Origin: CAYUQT01 sp964596165
GTDB taxonomy: Bacteria > Planctomycetota > Phycisphaerae > UBA1845 > JAFGLZ01
Direction: 5' to 3'
NCBI GenBank assembly: GCA_964596165.1
Contig: CAZQTW010000016.1
Span: 32,214 to 96,213, forward strand
Length of the DNA: 64,000 nucleotides
How positions within the stretch are numbered: the stretch's first letter is position 1; each line of letters opens with the position of its first letter. The notes beneath the pieces are model-generated. The model saw nothing but the letters and a program-made list of their open reading frames with translations, did no database searches and was not told the DNA's origin. This document shows positions 33,932 to 43,720 of the stretch, one piece after another. Position numbers and translations under genes: made by a program.

Positions 33932-36900
33932 GTGAAAGCCACCGACATTCCAAGAACGTGGATGTGGGGATTACTCGCCGCGATAGGCGCCGGGTCCGTT
34001 TGCCCGCCCACCCTCTGCGGCCACGAGATCTTGTGGAAGTATCAGACCCCCACGGGCTGTGTCGACCCATCGCCTGCCGTAGGCGATATTGACGGCGACG
34101 GCGCGCCCGACCTAGTCCTGGCATCGACTTCCGGTAGCGTCATCGCACTGGGGAGAAACGGCCTTGAAAAGTGGCGATGGGACGTCCGTCAGCAAGTCAG
34201 CATTCCACCGACGCTGGCCGATATCACCGGCGATCCAATACCGGAGATCCTCGTGCTGAGTAATGTGGGACGACTGTCGTGCCTCGACGGCCGCTCCGGC
34301 AACCCGCTCTGGACGTACGACTTGCCGGGTCGGGTCGACTGGGGCGTCACGTCGGTTGTGGCGGTCGATGTGAATCGGGACGGCAAGCTGGAAATCCTCG
34401 CCGCGGACTCCGCCGCGACCATGGTCTGCCTGAACGGACAGGGCGCGCCCCTATGGACGCTGAACGAGTCCGGCGGCTGGCGATCTTCACCGGCGGTGGG
34501 CGATCTCAACGCGGACGGATTCTGCGAAATCCTCATTGCGAGTGGGCAGTCTCCGCTCGTATGTGTTTCCCACGAAGGCAAGGTCCTGTGGCGCTTGGCG
34601 CAGCAGGGCGGGGCCGGTGCCGGCCCGGTGATCTGGGATCTCGACGGCGACGGCAAGCCGGAGATCGTCACAGGGATCGGCGCAAAACTGACGGCCGTGG
34701 GGGCCGACGGGAAGGTCCTCTGGCAACACCCCATGAGCCGGGACATCGACGCGGCAATCTCGGTGGCCGATGCGGACGGCGATGGAATGGTCGAGATCTA
34801 CGCCGTCGATCTCAACGGGCAGTTCGTATGCGTCGATCGGACGGGTACACCTCACTGGAAGGCCGGCGTCGAACAGCGTGTACGCCGCTCGCCCGCCGTG
34901 GCGGACGTCGACGGCGACGGGCGCGTGGAGATCGTCGTCGGGGGCTACAGCGGCACACTCTACCTCTTTGACACCAACGGCGAACATAAGGAGCGGATTC
35001 CGCTCAGCGGTACGATGAACGCCACGCCCACCGTGGTCGATCTGGCGGGGGACGGCAAGGTGCAGATCATTTGCCCTCTGTCGGACGGAAGTGTCGTCGC
35101 GTTCCAGTGGAAGTTCGGTAAGGCGCCGGCGACCGTGCTGTGGCCGGAGTATCGATACAACTCGAGACGGACCGCCGCCCCAACTCCCGACGCGACCACA
35201 CCGCAAGTCACGCTGGCGAAGGCGGACTACGGCCAATGTCACGTCGGCACGAACACCTTTGCCGTTCGCGTGAACAATCCGGCGCGAAAGACGCTGAACG
35301 TCTTGCTCTCCGTGAGCGGCGAAGAGGGAATTCTCTCGTCCGCAAGAGTGACGTCCGCCGATCAGACCGTTGCGAGTCGGCTTTCATACACGATCACCGG
35401 GATGCGGGCGGCGACGCTGCGGTTCGGCTGTGAAATCCGCGAAGGCGATACGGTCTTGCTCCGACGCACCCATGAGATCTACGTTGCACCGTTTGTTCGG
35501 GAGCTTGCCGAGTTGGACGAAATGCTTGGCCGACTCGTTACCCTCGTGCCGCGCCTGCCGGACCGAAAAGGGTTGGAGGAACGCGTGCAATTCATCCGCG
35601 GCACATTGCCGGGATATCGCGACCGCGTTCAAATCGCAACGGCCTTGCCCCCGCTCGAGCGGAGCAAGCTCGGAGACGAACTCGCTGAAGCGCGCAAAGA
35701 AGCCGCGCGCATGTTCGCCATAGCCCAACGAGCGGCGCTGACCGGCCCCCCGGGCGGGGCGTTTGCCTCGGCGGCCAATCCGTGGGCGCCCTTCGGCGGC
35801 ATCGACGAAGTCGTCGAGGACAGGCTCACCCAGCCCGAGCTGTGGGTTCAAGCCTTCGGCGGCGAGACGGAATCGGCCGCGCTGAACATCTTCAATCCAG
35901 CCGGCCGACCCATGGCGTTTCGGCTCGAGCTCACGGAACTGACCCAGTCCAAAGACAAGCCGTCGGTTCGCGCACGCGAGGTCATCGAGCTTCGCGAGGC
36001 CGTCGACATACCGACGTTGAGGATGGACTGGTCGGCGGATGCACTGCCGTTGCTCAATCAGGGGCAAACGATTCTCGTGCCCGCTTGGGGGGCACGGCAG
36101 CTCTGGTTCACCATCAACACCGCCCGCCTGGCACCGGGGGCGTGGACGGGGCGGATTCGGTTGAGGGCACTGAACACAAGCCCGCATGAGATCGCGGTAC
36201 CCCTGACCATTGAGGTCTGGAAGGCCGGACTCCCGGCCAAGCAACCCTTGAGGCTTTGCCATTGGGGCTACGTCCATCAGTCGGTGCTGAGCGACCAGCC
36301 CGAAGCGGCGATGAAGGATCAGCTTGCCCACGGAACCAACGTGTTCGTGGGGGGCTTCGTTCCCATCGTGAAGTTCAACGCGGATGGGGCGCTCGTCGGC
36401 GAGATCGACTACAAGGCCCACGACAATTACGTCCGCCGGCACGCGCCGCACGGGATCGTCCTGTTCCAAGGTTGGGGCATCGGCGGGCCGGCCGAGGCGT
36501 TCACACCGGCCTGGAAGAAGGCCGCGATCGCGTACATCCGCGCGTGGGTGAAGCACTTGGCGGAAATGGGCGTCGGATATGACGGCTTCGCGTTCTATCC
36601 CGTCGACGAGCCGGGGCTCAACGACGGCCTGGTGGACCTGTACGTCAACTATGCGAAGGTGGCACGCGAGGCGGATCCCAAGATCCTGATGTACACCGAT
36701 CCCGTGGGGCGGGCGAGTATGGACGACCTGAAGAAAATGGCGCCCTACGTGGATATCTGGTGTCCCAACCGGCGGGGCTATCTCATGGGCGCCGGTGACG
36801 AGAAACTCGCCTTCATCAAGTCGACGGGCAAGACCGTTTGGACCTACGAATGTGAGGGCGATGCCAAGCACCAATCGCCGCTCGCCTACTATCGCGGCCT

Positions 36901-37333
36901 GGCCTGGCTCGCCTGGCGTCATGGTCTGACGGGAATCGGCTTTTGGAACTACTGCGTCGGACCCGAGCCCTGGTACGAGAAGGGCGAGTATACGATGATC
37001 TATCAGGGCGACGGCGTCGTTCCCAGCAAGCGCTGGGAGGCCGTTCGCGACGGGATAGAAGACTACAGCATGCTTGTAGAGCTGAAGAAGGCGGCCGACG
37101 CTGCGGAGGCCGCCGGACGCGTGCCCGAAGCCGTGAAGTCGGCCAAGACCCTTCTGAACGAAGATGCCGCCGCCATCGCCGCATTCTGCGGCAGCGAGGA
37201 TGAGGGGACGCTCCCGGGTCCGGACGGCCCCCGCGGAGATCGGGTCGTTGCGGATCGGCGATGGAAGGCGATCCAGGTCGCCCGCCGGAAGATGGCCACG
37301 CTGCTCGACCAACTGGCGCCGGCGACTCGGTGA
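33932..37333 (+). CDS. Exported FG-GAP propeller fused to a DUF4091 glycosidase-like domain
   Basis: 1133 aa. The GTG start at 33932 has AAGGAG 7 nt upstream and begins a signal peptide (WMWGLLAAIGAGSVCPP). Residues about 35-400 form a propeller with loops DIDGDGAPD, DVNRDGKLE, DLDGDGKPE, DADGDGMVE, DVDGDGRVE. A linker with coiled-coil-like segments spans about 510-600. The C-terminal half contains a DUF4091-type glycoside-hydrolase-like barrel with the acidic motif GFAFYPVDEPG (about 884-894), WTYECEG and GIGFWNYC. It should bind and cut a polysaccharide outside the cell; the specificity is unknown. Confidence 0.82.
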   Translation: MKATDIPRTWMWGLLAAIGAGSVCPPTLCGHEILWKYQTPTGCVDPSPAVGDIDGDGAPDLVLASTSGSVIALGRNGLEKWRWDVRQQVSIPPTLADITGDPIPEILVLSNVGRLSCLDGRSGNPLWTYDLPGRVDWGVTSVVAVDVNRDGKLEILAADSAATMVCLNGQGAPLWTLNESGGWRSSPAVGDLNADGFCEILIASGQSPLVCVSHEGKVLWRLAQQGGAGAGPVIWDLDGDGKPEIVTGIGAKLTAVGADGKVLWQHPMSRDIDAAISVADADGDGMVEIYAVDLNGQFVCVDRTGTPHWKAGVEQRVRRSPAVADVDGDGRVEIVVGGYSGTLYLFDTNGEHKERIPLSGTMNATPTVVDLAGDGKVQIICPLSDGSVVAFQWKFGKAPATVLWPEYRYNSRRTAAPTPDATTPQVTLAKADYGQCHVGTNTFAVRVNNPARKTLNVLLSVSGEEGILSSARVTSADQTVASRLSYTITGMRAATLRFGCEIREGDTVLLRRTHEIYVAPFVRELAELDEMLGRLVTLVPRLPDRKGLEERVQFIRGTLPGYRDRVQIATALPPLERSKLGDELAEARKEAARMFAIAQRAALTGPPGGAFASAANPWAPFGGIDEVVEDRLTQPELWVQAFGGETESAALNIFNPAGRPMAFRLELTELTQSKDKPSVRAREVIELREAVDIPTLRMDWSADALPLLNQGQTILVPAWGARQLWFTINTARLAPGAWTGRIRLRALNTSPHEIAVPLTIEVWKAGLPAKQPLRLCHWGYVHQSVLSDQPEAAMKDQLAHGTNVFVGGFVPIVKFNADGALVGEIDYKAHDNYVRRHAPHGIVLFQGWGIGGPAEAFTPAWKKAAIAYIRAWVKHLAEMGVGYDGFAFYPVDEPGLNDGLVDLYVNYAKVAREADPKILMYTDPVGRASMDDLKKMAPYVDIWCPNRRGYLMGAGDEKLAFIKSTGKTVWTYECEGDAKHQSPLAYYRGLAWLAWRHGLTGIGFWNYCVGPEPWYEKGEYTMIYQGDGVVPSKRWEAVRDGIEDYSMLVELKKAADAAEAAGRVPEAVKSAKTLLNEDAAAIAAFCGSEDEGTLPGPDGPRGDRVVADRRWKAIQVARRKMATLLDQLAPATR

Positions 37334-37466
37334 CACGACGTGAACGGCATGACACCGTATGCCTCGCCCTCCGGAAAATGTTTGGGACCGAGTAGGTCAA
37401 TTGCACAGGATTCCACACGCCTCCCGCGTTACAATCAGAGGGAGAGCTTGAGGATCAGTTCCGACG

Positions 37467-38522
37467 ATGAGATCCGATTTTCAGCATGGCGGTAAAGAAT
37501 CCCTGACGCGACGGCACTTCCTGGAACAGGTTGGGTGGGTGGCGGTTGCAGGGGGAGTCGGCGACCGGCTCGCCGGCCGTGCCGAATCGGCCGAGCCCTC
37601 CGGATCGCCTGCGGGCCGCGTGAAGCACAGGAAGCTGGGCAACACAGGCCTCGACGTCTCCGAAGTGGGGTTCGGCGGGCACAGTTGGGCCTACGACCGC
37701 GTCCCCGACGGTAAGGGCCGCTACCGCAAGATCACGCTCGACGAGGCCACCGAAATGATCCGCGAGGGCCTCGATATGGGAGTCAACTTCTTCGACTCCT
37801 GCACGCCGCTCGAAGAAGCGAGCATCCCCGGCGAGGCGCTCAAGCGACTCAAGAAACGCGATCAGGCCATCATCTGCGTTCGTCCCTCGCACAAGATGAA
37901 GGGCGTGCCGCAGGACAAGGAAGAGATCTATAAATGGACCGATGAGCGTCTGAGACTGTGGCAGACCGACCGAGTCGACCTGCTGCTGCTCAGCAACGAA
38001 TCGCACGTCACGCCGAAATCCGGTTACTGGGACATGACGTACTCCATCGAGGCCTGCGACAGGCTCAAGAAGCAAGGTAAGATTCGATTCACCGGTTTCG
38101 GCAGCCACTTTACCCCTCCGTGGTTTCGCGAGGCTTTCGAAAAGTTCGCGAAAGCCTTCGATGTCTGTTCAATGCCGTACAACGTCCGACATCGCGTGGC
38201 CGAAGAGGTTATTCCCGAGGCTCGGAAGGCCGGGCTGGGGGTCATCACGATCAAACCGCTGGCCCGGGGCTCTCTCCTGAAGAAAGGCGATACGGCCGGG
38301 CAGGGTGTAAGCATGGCGCGGGATATGATCGCGTTCGTGCTGTCCAATCCCCAGGTGGATGTCTGTCTTTGCGGCGTGCACACCCTCGCACAGATGCGCG
38401 AGAACTTCAGCGCCTCGTGGACCAAGCTATCGCCCGATGCGCTCCAACGCATTCAACGACGGGCGGCGCGTAGCCCGTGTCCGAATTACCCCTGGCTCGA
38501 GAACGGATGGAGATATGCATAG
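37467..38522 (+). CDS. Tat-exported aldo/keto-reductase-like protein
   Basis: 351 aa. Leader with LTRRHFLEQVGWVAVAGG. The AKR barrel is recognisable: RKLGNTGLDVSEVGFGGH, MIREGLDMGVNFFDSC, DRLKKQGKIRFTGFGSH, GLGVITIKPLARGSLL, NPQVDVCLCGVHTLAQM. Of the AKR catalytic tetrad only the Asp (FFDSC) is plain: the Tyr five residues on is Leu, and LLLLSNESH has no His at the usual LLLH place. It may be a catalytically altered member. Its end overlaps the tetraheme cytochrome gene by 8 nt. Confidence 0.8.
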   Translation: MRSDFQHGGKESLTRRHFLEQVGWVAVAGGVGDRLAGRAESAEPSGSPAGRVKHRKLGNTGLDVSEVGFGGHSWAYDRVPDGKGRYRKITLDEATEMIREGLDMGVNFFDSCTPLEEASIPGEALKRLKKRDQAIICVRPSHKMKGVPQDKEEIYKWTDERLRLWQTDRVDLLLLSNESHVTPKSGYWDMTYSIEACDRLKKQGKIRFTGFGSHFTPPWFREAFEKFAKAFDVCSMPYNVRHRVAEEVIPEARKAGLGVITIKPLARGSLLKKGDTAGQGVSMARDMIAFVLSNPQVDVCLCGVHTLAQMRENFSASWTKLSPDALQRIQRRAARSPCPNYPWLENGWRYA

Positions 38523-39078
38523 CAGCATGTCGAGGAACAACACCAACCATTGGGTCGAACCGATCACTCTATCAGCTTGTGCGGTTCTGCTGTCGGCTAT
38601 TGCCGCGTGCAGCCCCAAGAACGCCGAACCGGGGGAGGTGACGCTGACCTCGAATCCGACGCGGGCAATACCACAGGCACCAGGGGGCGGCGAGCGGGCT
38701 CGAACGAGCCCGTCCGGCGCCAAGTCCGCCGACCCGTTTGACGGCTGCGATACTTGCCACGTCGACGTGGCCGATCAACTGGCCGGTACCCGTCACTTGA
38801 CCAAGCGCATAAGCTGCGTGAAGTGCCATGGCCCGAGCCGTGGACATGCCAAGGATGAGAACAACGCGGTGAAACCCGACCGCGTCTTTGCGCGAGACGA
38901 CATCGACGCCTTCTGTGGCACCTGCCACAAGTGTTCTCGCTCGCGGCGCGATCGGCAGCTCACCGGAACGAATTCTCGCCGATTCGTTTGCAGCGACTGT
39001 CACGGCAGCCACAAGATCAACCGTGCCGGAAAACCCGCCACGCAATCGTATCCGTCGGAAGTGATCGGCCGAGGATAG
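38515..39078 (+). CDS. Tetraheme c-type cytochrome lipoprotein
   Basis: 187 aa, starting inside the AKR-like gene (8-nt overlap). Signal with lipobox ACAVLLSAIAAC (Cys32), a flexible Pro/Ser-rich linker, and four CxxCH heme sites: CDTCH (78-82), CVKCH (101-105), CGTCH (134-138), CSDCH (159-163). Additional His residues (H94, H111) may be axial ligands. It is an extracytoplasmic electron carrier, perhaps for the co-encoded exported reductase-like protein. Confidence 0.88.
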   Translation: MHSSMSRNNTNHWVEPITLSACAVLLSAIAACSPKNAEPGEVTLTSNPTRAIPQAPGGGERARTSPSGAKSADPFDGCDTCHVDVADQLAGTRHLTKRISCVKCHGPSRGHAKDENNAVKPDRVFARDDIDAFCGTCHKCSRSRRDRQLTGTNSRRFVCSDCHGSHKINRAGKPATQSYPSEVIGRG

Positions 39079-39453
39079 GCGATACCCTGCAACGGCAGCG
39101 GGCCGCATTTGTGGCCGGGGGGCGCCCGGCAAGCCGTCAGCCCCCGCTCGGACCGATCCCAGTCGAGACGCTGGACGGGAGGATCGAGATCATCCACCAC
39201 CGCCTCGTCGGCAACCCCGAACACGACGGCCAACGGATGACCGCGACGTTCTGACGGTGACGTCGCCGCGCTCTTGAACTCCCCGTCCAACAAAGACCCT
39301 CATCGGACTCAGAGCCCATGCGGTGTCCTATCCCCACATTGATCGCGCTTCAACTGAACACACGAGCGTTCTGCAATTCCCCAAGCTGGTCTGCGGACCG
39401 AACGGGGCCCTGAGAACTCACGGACGGCTCCTCCCCTCGCCCGAACGGGCTGG
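39079..39453. other. Intergenic region, no gene recognised
   Basis: 375 bp. Plus-strand residues LGPIPVETLDGRIEIIHH (about 39148-39200) read protein-like but lack a start and extend from antisense of the cytochrome gene; at most a small remnant. Confidence 0.4.
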
Positions 39454-39690
39454 TCAGAGGCTGTCGTGATGCGCCGCATACTGATCGACCAGACGACGGA
39501 TCATCTTCTGATATTGCGTGTGATGTTTCCGGGCCTGTCTCTTGAAGAACTGCACACTGCGCTTGCTCAGGCCGATCGTGACCTTCACGGTCTCCTCCTT
39601 GAACGCCAGTTCCTCCGGAGAAGGCAGGAAATCCTCGATCACACGGGGGCTTCCCATCGGTTCTTCAGCGTACTCGATTTGCCTTTTCAT
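39454..39690 (-). CDS. brnA: BrnA-like antitoxin
   Basis: 78 aa from ATG 39690. The sequence IEDFLPSPEELAFKEETVKV then TIGLSKRSVQFFKRQARKHH and QYQKMIRRLVDQYA fits the BrnA antitoxin: an acidic N-terminal toxin-binding part and a C-terminal ribbon-helix-helix that represses the operon. It overlaps the toxin gene by 26 nt and is second in the operon, the usual BrnT-BrnA order. Confidence 0.82.
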   Translation of the reverse strand: MKRQIEYAEEPMGSPRVIEDFLPSPEELAFKEETVKVTIGLSKRSVQFFKRQARKHHTQYQKMIRRLVDQYAAHHDSL

Positions 39691-39952
39691 AGATCTGCTT
39701 CCCCTTTCGCCAGTAGCCGGCCCCATAGATGCGAATGACGCTTTCCCGGTATGTGAACCGGACCGTCAGAACGCCGCCGCCCACGCGACCGAAACAGAAA
39801 TAGCGAGGCTCCGCTTCGCTGTGCTCCGTGTCTTCGGCCAGAACACGGTCCGGGTCCGCGAAGGCGTACTGGACGACAGCGAGTGAGATCCCGTGCTTTC
39901 GCCGGTTCTCCCGATCCTTGTCTTCGTCCCATTCAAAGCGTGCCTTGCCCAT
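39665..39952 (-). CDS. brnT: BrnT-family ribonuclease toxin
   Basis: 95 aa. FEWDEDKDRENRRKHGISL, then AFADPDRVLAEDTEHSE, RYFCFGRV, VLTVRFTYRESVIRIYGAGY: the RelE-fold BrnT pattern (WDe.K...N..KHGv.F; F.Dp). It cleaves RNA when free of BrnA. Translationally linked with the downstream antitoxin. Complete in length. Confidence 0.88.
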   Translation of the reverse strand: MGKARFEWDEDKDRENRRKHGISLAVVQYAFADPDRVLAEDTEHSEAEPRYFCFGRVGGGVLTVRFTYRESVIRIYGAGYWRKGKQIYEKANRVR

Positions 39953-40157
39953 TTCAGAATCGTGCCATGCCTGTCGAGAGTGAGCAATATCCTGATATGG
40001 CCATTCATATGGTCTAGATCGCCTCTAACGGCGAGAGGCCATCGCTTCGCGGAGCCGGCGTGCCCCATACCACCTGAATCGTCTGAAATGAAACGCCCCG
40101 CCCCCAGCGGATGAACGCGGAGAGTGGAGCACCTATTCGGTTGCGATGTCGCGTCTC

Positions 40158-41723
40158 TCAGGCTTCCTGAACGATCTTCCAACCCATTGCGTCGGCCAGG
40201 GCAAAGAGTGGCTCCTTCAGGTCGCCGTAGCAGGTGACTCGATGCCAACCCCACCGGTCCCACTCCGTAAAGAGCTTCTCGAAGTCACCCACCGGCTCGA
40301 CGGCAAGCTTCGTCCGGCAGGCGCGGTCGTCCGGATCGTTCGCGACGGCCTTGCCCTGGTGGAAGAGGATTTCCTTGCGATCGGGGGCGATTTCGATCGT
40401 CGTCGTCATGTAGCCCAGCGGCAGGATCGACCGGACCGACGCCCCCTGGCGGTCCTCGGAATGGGTCAGGATCTGGAACGGATTCGCCTCACCTTGCGGT
40501 CCGAAAACCCGATTCGACGCCACGCAATGGGCGTAAATGATTTGGTGCTTGGCCGTGTCCATCACCGGATCGGAGATGTATCCCGGCCGTCCCTGCGTGA
40601 GCGCCGTAATGGCAACCATGCTGGCGGTCGATCGCACGTCACATTCGCACGCGCCCACCAGGCCCTCGTTGTTCAACTCGTGGAATCCCAGGCACGGGTA
40701 GGCGTGGATGTGACCGCCGTAGAAACCGCCGAGACAATTGATCGTGATGGCGTTGGCGCCGTGCTTCTTCAACACGGCCTTCTCGGCCAGGTACATCGCC
40801 GCGGAGGTTTCCAGCGTCTCGCGCGATACGCCCTCGATCCGCGCCGCGGTCTTTTCCCAACGATCGGCGATCGCACGCGCCTCATCCTTGTCCGCGGCCT
40901 TCCACGCCTCATTGACCTCGGCGAAGGAGATCCGGGCCATCGGAATGCCCATGATCGGCTCGGCCGGCCCGGACTTCTGATCGTGGACCGCCAGGATCTT
41001 GGACTCCTTCATCTTGCGGAGGCACTCGTCCGTCGAGAGAAAATGGATCTTGTCGGGCTTGCAGGTCGGATCACCGGGCCTCGCCGTCCGCTCCTTCCGC
41101 ATCCGCGCCGTGGCGGCCACGAAGTCGGCCGGCGAGCCGCCTTTCTTCACCAGTTCGAAGCACTTGGCCGCCGCGATGTGGTCCTCCATCCGTGACGAGG
41201 CGACGAAGCCCACGTTGGGCGACTTGCTCCGAAGGAAGCCCGCCGTGTAGACCAGGAACCCGCCGCTCCCGCCGTACTGGAAGTCGGCGTAGAGCACCGG
41301 CTTGCCCGACGTCGCGATCGTCTGCACCACCTGGTTCCAACAGTTCAACTGATAGACGATATAGCCGTCGATGTTGGCCGACTTGTCCTGTTCGAGGATC
41401 TTCTTGGCCTGGTCGGCCCCGTTCGCCATCGCCGTCACGAACTCGAAGTTGGGGCAACCCTTGCCCAGTTCGGCCTGAATCCGTTCCATCACCGGGCCGA
41501 AGTCGAACCCGATATTCGGCCAGTCGGGACCGGTTTGTTTGGCGGCGTGCAGCGAATAGACGATGCGAATCCGCATCTTCTCGCCGCTCTGGGCCCCACG
41601 GAGCAGGCCCGGGTCGGCCAGCAGCCCCGCCGCGCCCGCACAGGCCGAGCATCCGGTCGCCAGGAACCGTCGCCGGCTGATCCCACAACTGGTGCATCCC
41701 GTCAGCGTCGCGCGCATGTTCAT
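40158..41723 (-). CDS. Exported L-fucose/arabinose-isomerase-fold protein (second copy)
   Basis: 521 aa from ATG 41723 (AGAGGA 8-9 nt upstream). Twin-arginine leader ISRRRFLATGCSACAGAAGL. RIRIVYSLHAAKQTGPDWPN begins the N-terminal domain; the C-terminal half has ITINCLGGFYGGHIHAYPCL, VGACECDVRSTASMVAITAL, IIYAHCVASNRVFG and VRSILPLGYMTTTIEI, comparable to the FucI/AraA superfamily and to the protein at 13186. It is downstream of the GH84 gene on the same strand, so it may act on the sugar released there. Confidence 0.7.
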   Translation of the reverse strand: MNMRATLTGCTSCGISRRRFLATGCSACAGAAGLLADPGLLRGAQSGEKMRIRIVYSLHAAKQTGPDWPNIGFDFGPVMERIQAELGKGCPNFEFVTAMANGADQAKKILEQDKSANIDGYIVYQLNCWNQVVQTIATSGKPVLYADFQYGGSGGFLVYTAGFLRSKSPNVGFVASSRMEDHIAAAKCFELVKKGGSPADFVAATARMRKERTARPGDPTCKPDKIHFLSTDECLRKMKESKILAVHDQKSGPAEPIMGIPMARISFAEVNEAWKAADKDEARAIADRWEKTAARIEGVSRETLETSAAMYLAEKAVLKKHGANAITINCLGGFYGGHIHAYPCLGFHELNNEGLVGACECDVRSTASMVAITALTQGRPGYISDPVMDTAKHQIIYAHCVASNRVFGPQGEANPFQILTHSEDRQGASVRSILPLGYMTTTIEIAPDRKEILFHQGKAVANDPDDRACRTKLAVEPVGDFEKLFTEWDRWGWHRVTCYGDLKEPLFALADAMGWKIVQEA

Positions 41724-41938
41724 GATCGCGTCCTCTCCAATTTCGATCAGGTTGGGGTTCGACTTGCCGCCCGCCAAGGCTTACTGAACGACAAGCATAA
41801 CCCTAACCGAAGCTCGCGTCGGTTTCCAGGGACGGGTCGGAACCTCCAAGGGCGCCGGACGTTCCGAGGGGGGACCGCTGCGGAGCGTTCCTGCGAGGCT
41901 ACGGTCCGAAGACAGGAAGACATGTCGTGATGTACGCT

Positions 41939-43720
41939 TCATTGCGAAGTCGGATCGCCCTGCAATTTCCCTTGGACCCTGGCCATGTTGCGATAGTAGT
42001 CCCAACACGCTTGTGGAATGACGGGGTCGTAGCTTGCGAGCTCGAGATCCGTGAGAATCGTCCTGAAGGCGGACAGGTCCGCAAGGCGGATGAAATGATA
42101 GGAGTAGCCATCGCCCCGGAACCGGTAGAAGCGATCGGCAACAGGCACGGCGTCGGGGCCCATGAACTGGGCCACGACCTCGAGCCGGCTGCGCTGGGGA
42201 TCGAACCCGTCGGGGTTCCAGTAGTAATCCGCCGCACTCGCGCTGAAGAACCTGCCTATGGGCGTCGTGCCGTTCACGTTGATGTAGCTCGTGCGGTCCG
42301 CGCACTGGTGAACGAACCCCCTGGGATAACTCGCGTGAAAATCCCGTAGCGGCTGGTGATAGTGCCAGGTGTTGTCCCAGTAGAACAGCGGCCGGTCCTT
42401 TCCGATCAGGGCGCGGTAGGCATCGATGTCCTCGTCGGTGATCTGGCGGCTCTCTGTAACAGGCCCGGTCCACACGATACGCACATTGGGGTTCCACGCT
42501 CGTGTGTCCTGGAGGTATTGAACTGCCTCCTGGCGCACCGGGCTGTCGGGCTGCCAGCGGCGGTGTTTGAGGCCCTGATAGTACGGCGTGCAGAAGCTCA
42601 GGATCACCGCCGGGTTGATCTTGTGAATGTGCTGGTATACGCGATCCACCAGCGACCCGTGGGCTTGAGCGGGGCGCTCGAATCTACCCTTCTCCTTGGG
42701 CTGCAACCTCGCCGGCACATCGTCGTAGCAGAGCATGATGTGCCGCGCGCCGGACAGGCTCAGGGCCTCTGCGATCGTCTCAAGCAGGAGTTCCACGTCC
42801 TTGGGATCGCCGCAATCCACGACACGCTTTGTCTGCCCACGGCCGCCGACGTGGAACTGGACCATGTAGCTCATGTACGGCGCATCGGTCGTGTATTCCT
42901 TGATCGCCTTCAGGGCCGCCTTGTGCCCGTCCGAGAGCCCGGTCCAGTTCATCGCGGAGTAGCAGGTCGCGAAGCCGTTGAGCTTGTAGAGCACCATCCA
43001 GTCGAAGAATTCGACGGAGCCCAGTGAGTATTCGGCCGTGTAACGCGTCGTGAAGCTCGGGGCGTCGACAACGGAAGCGCCACGGATGACCAGATTTCCC
43101 TTCCTGATGTTCAGGATCTGCAAGAACGACGCCAGCCCGTTGACCAACCCGGCGCCGTCCTTGCCCACGCAGAGCAGGCCTTCCGCGCGAACCTCCAGCA
43201 AGTAGCCTTGGGTTTCCAGGGACCCGGCGGCCTCTTTCAGTCCGTAACGGTCGAGCAGGTACTTCGCGCTCGGATCGTCCACCAGCGTGAAAAGCAGTGG
43301 GATCCGCTGGGACTTGTCCGGCGTCCTCCAGGCGCCCTCGAATTGCCGCCTGTAGCTTTCAAGCCGCTTGTCAAACAGCCGGAGCAACAAGGATCGTTCC
43401 GGTCCGAAGTACTCGAACATCGACTCGCAGCACTCGATCCGGGCCGGGCCATCCAGGAGTACGAAGGTGTCGTCGCGATAATCAACCCGCTTCGGCCGCG
43501 GCAGGATGGTGCCGGTCAGATAGGGCGGCCCCATTGTCCGGACGATGTCCGAGTCCGACCGAGCCGAATGACCGTTCGGGACTGAGGCGGGTTTGGTATT
43601 CGTTTCGGATGAATGCGTTCGGTGCGGATCTGCCAGGACCAGGCAGGCAATCGCCCAGAGCACATGGCTGAAAGAGATCGCGAGGTCCGAACGCCTCGCA
43701 CGTTTCTTTGAGTCCCTCAT
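41939..43720 (-). CDS. Exported GH84-like beta-N-acetylglucosaminidase
   Basis: 593 aa, GGGAG before the ATG. Signal-anchor LAISFSHVLWAIACLVLADP. Residues about 70-215 resemble the small GH20b-type N-terminal domain. The barrel follows: RHIMLCYDDVPARL places the GH84 catalytic Asp pair at D333-D334; VRIVWTGPVTESRQITDED and LFYWDNTW, then SASAADYYWNPDGFD, match the conserved later strands of OGA/NagJ-type enzymes. It should cleave GlcNAc from glycans by substrate-assisted catalysis. Upstream of the exported isomerase-fold gene. Confidence 0.85.
   Translation of the reverse strand: MRDSKKRARRSDLAISFSHVLWAIACLVLADPHRTHSSETNTKPASVPNGHSARSDSDIVRTMGPPYLTGTILPRPKRVDYRDDTFVLLDGPARIECCESMFEYFGPERSLLLRLFDKRLESYRRQFEGAWRTPDKSQRIPLLFTLVDDPSAKYLLDRYGLKEAAGSLETQGYLLEVRAEGLLCVGKDGAGLVNGLASFLQILNIRKGNLVIRGASVVDAPSFTTRYTAEYSLGSVEFFDWMVLYKLNGFATCYSAMNWTGLSDGHKAALKAIKEYTTDAPYMSYMVQFHVGGRGQTKRVVDCGDPKDVELLLETIAEALSLSGARHIMLCYDDVPARLQPKEKGRFERPAQAHGSLVDRVYQHIHKINPAVILSFCTPYYQGLKHRRWQPDSPVRQEAVQYLQDTRAWNPNVRIVWTGPVTESRQITDEDIDAYRALIGKDRPLFYWDNTWHYHQPLRDFHASYPRGFVHQCADRTSYINVNGTTPIGRFFSASAADYYWNPDGFDPQRSRLEVVAQFMGPDAVPVADRFYRFRGDGYSYHFIRLADLSAFRTILTDLELASYDPVIPQACWDYYRNMARVQGKLQGDPTSQ

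Noticed and set aside
35384..37336. 650-codon open frame antisense to the FG-GAP/DUF4091 gene
   Set aside because: Shadow of a high-GC gene; no recognisable motif and it ends with the sense gene limits.
39079..39453. Short plus-strand frame with LGPIPVETLDG
   Set aside because: No start codon or Shine-Dalgarno, and it begins inside the cytochrome gene in another frame.
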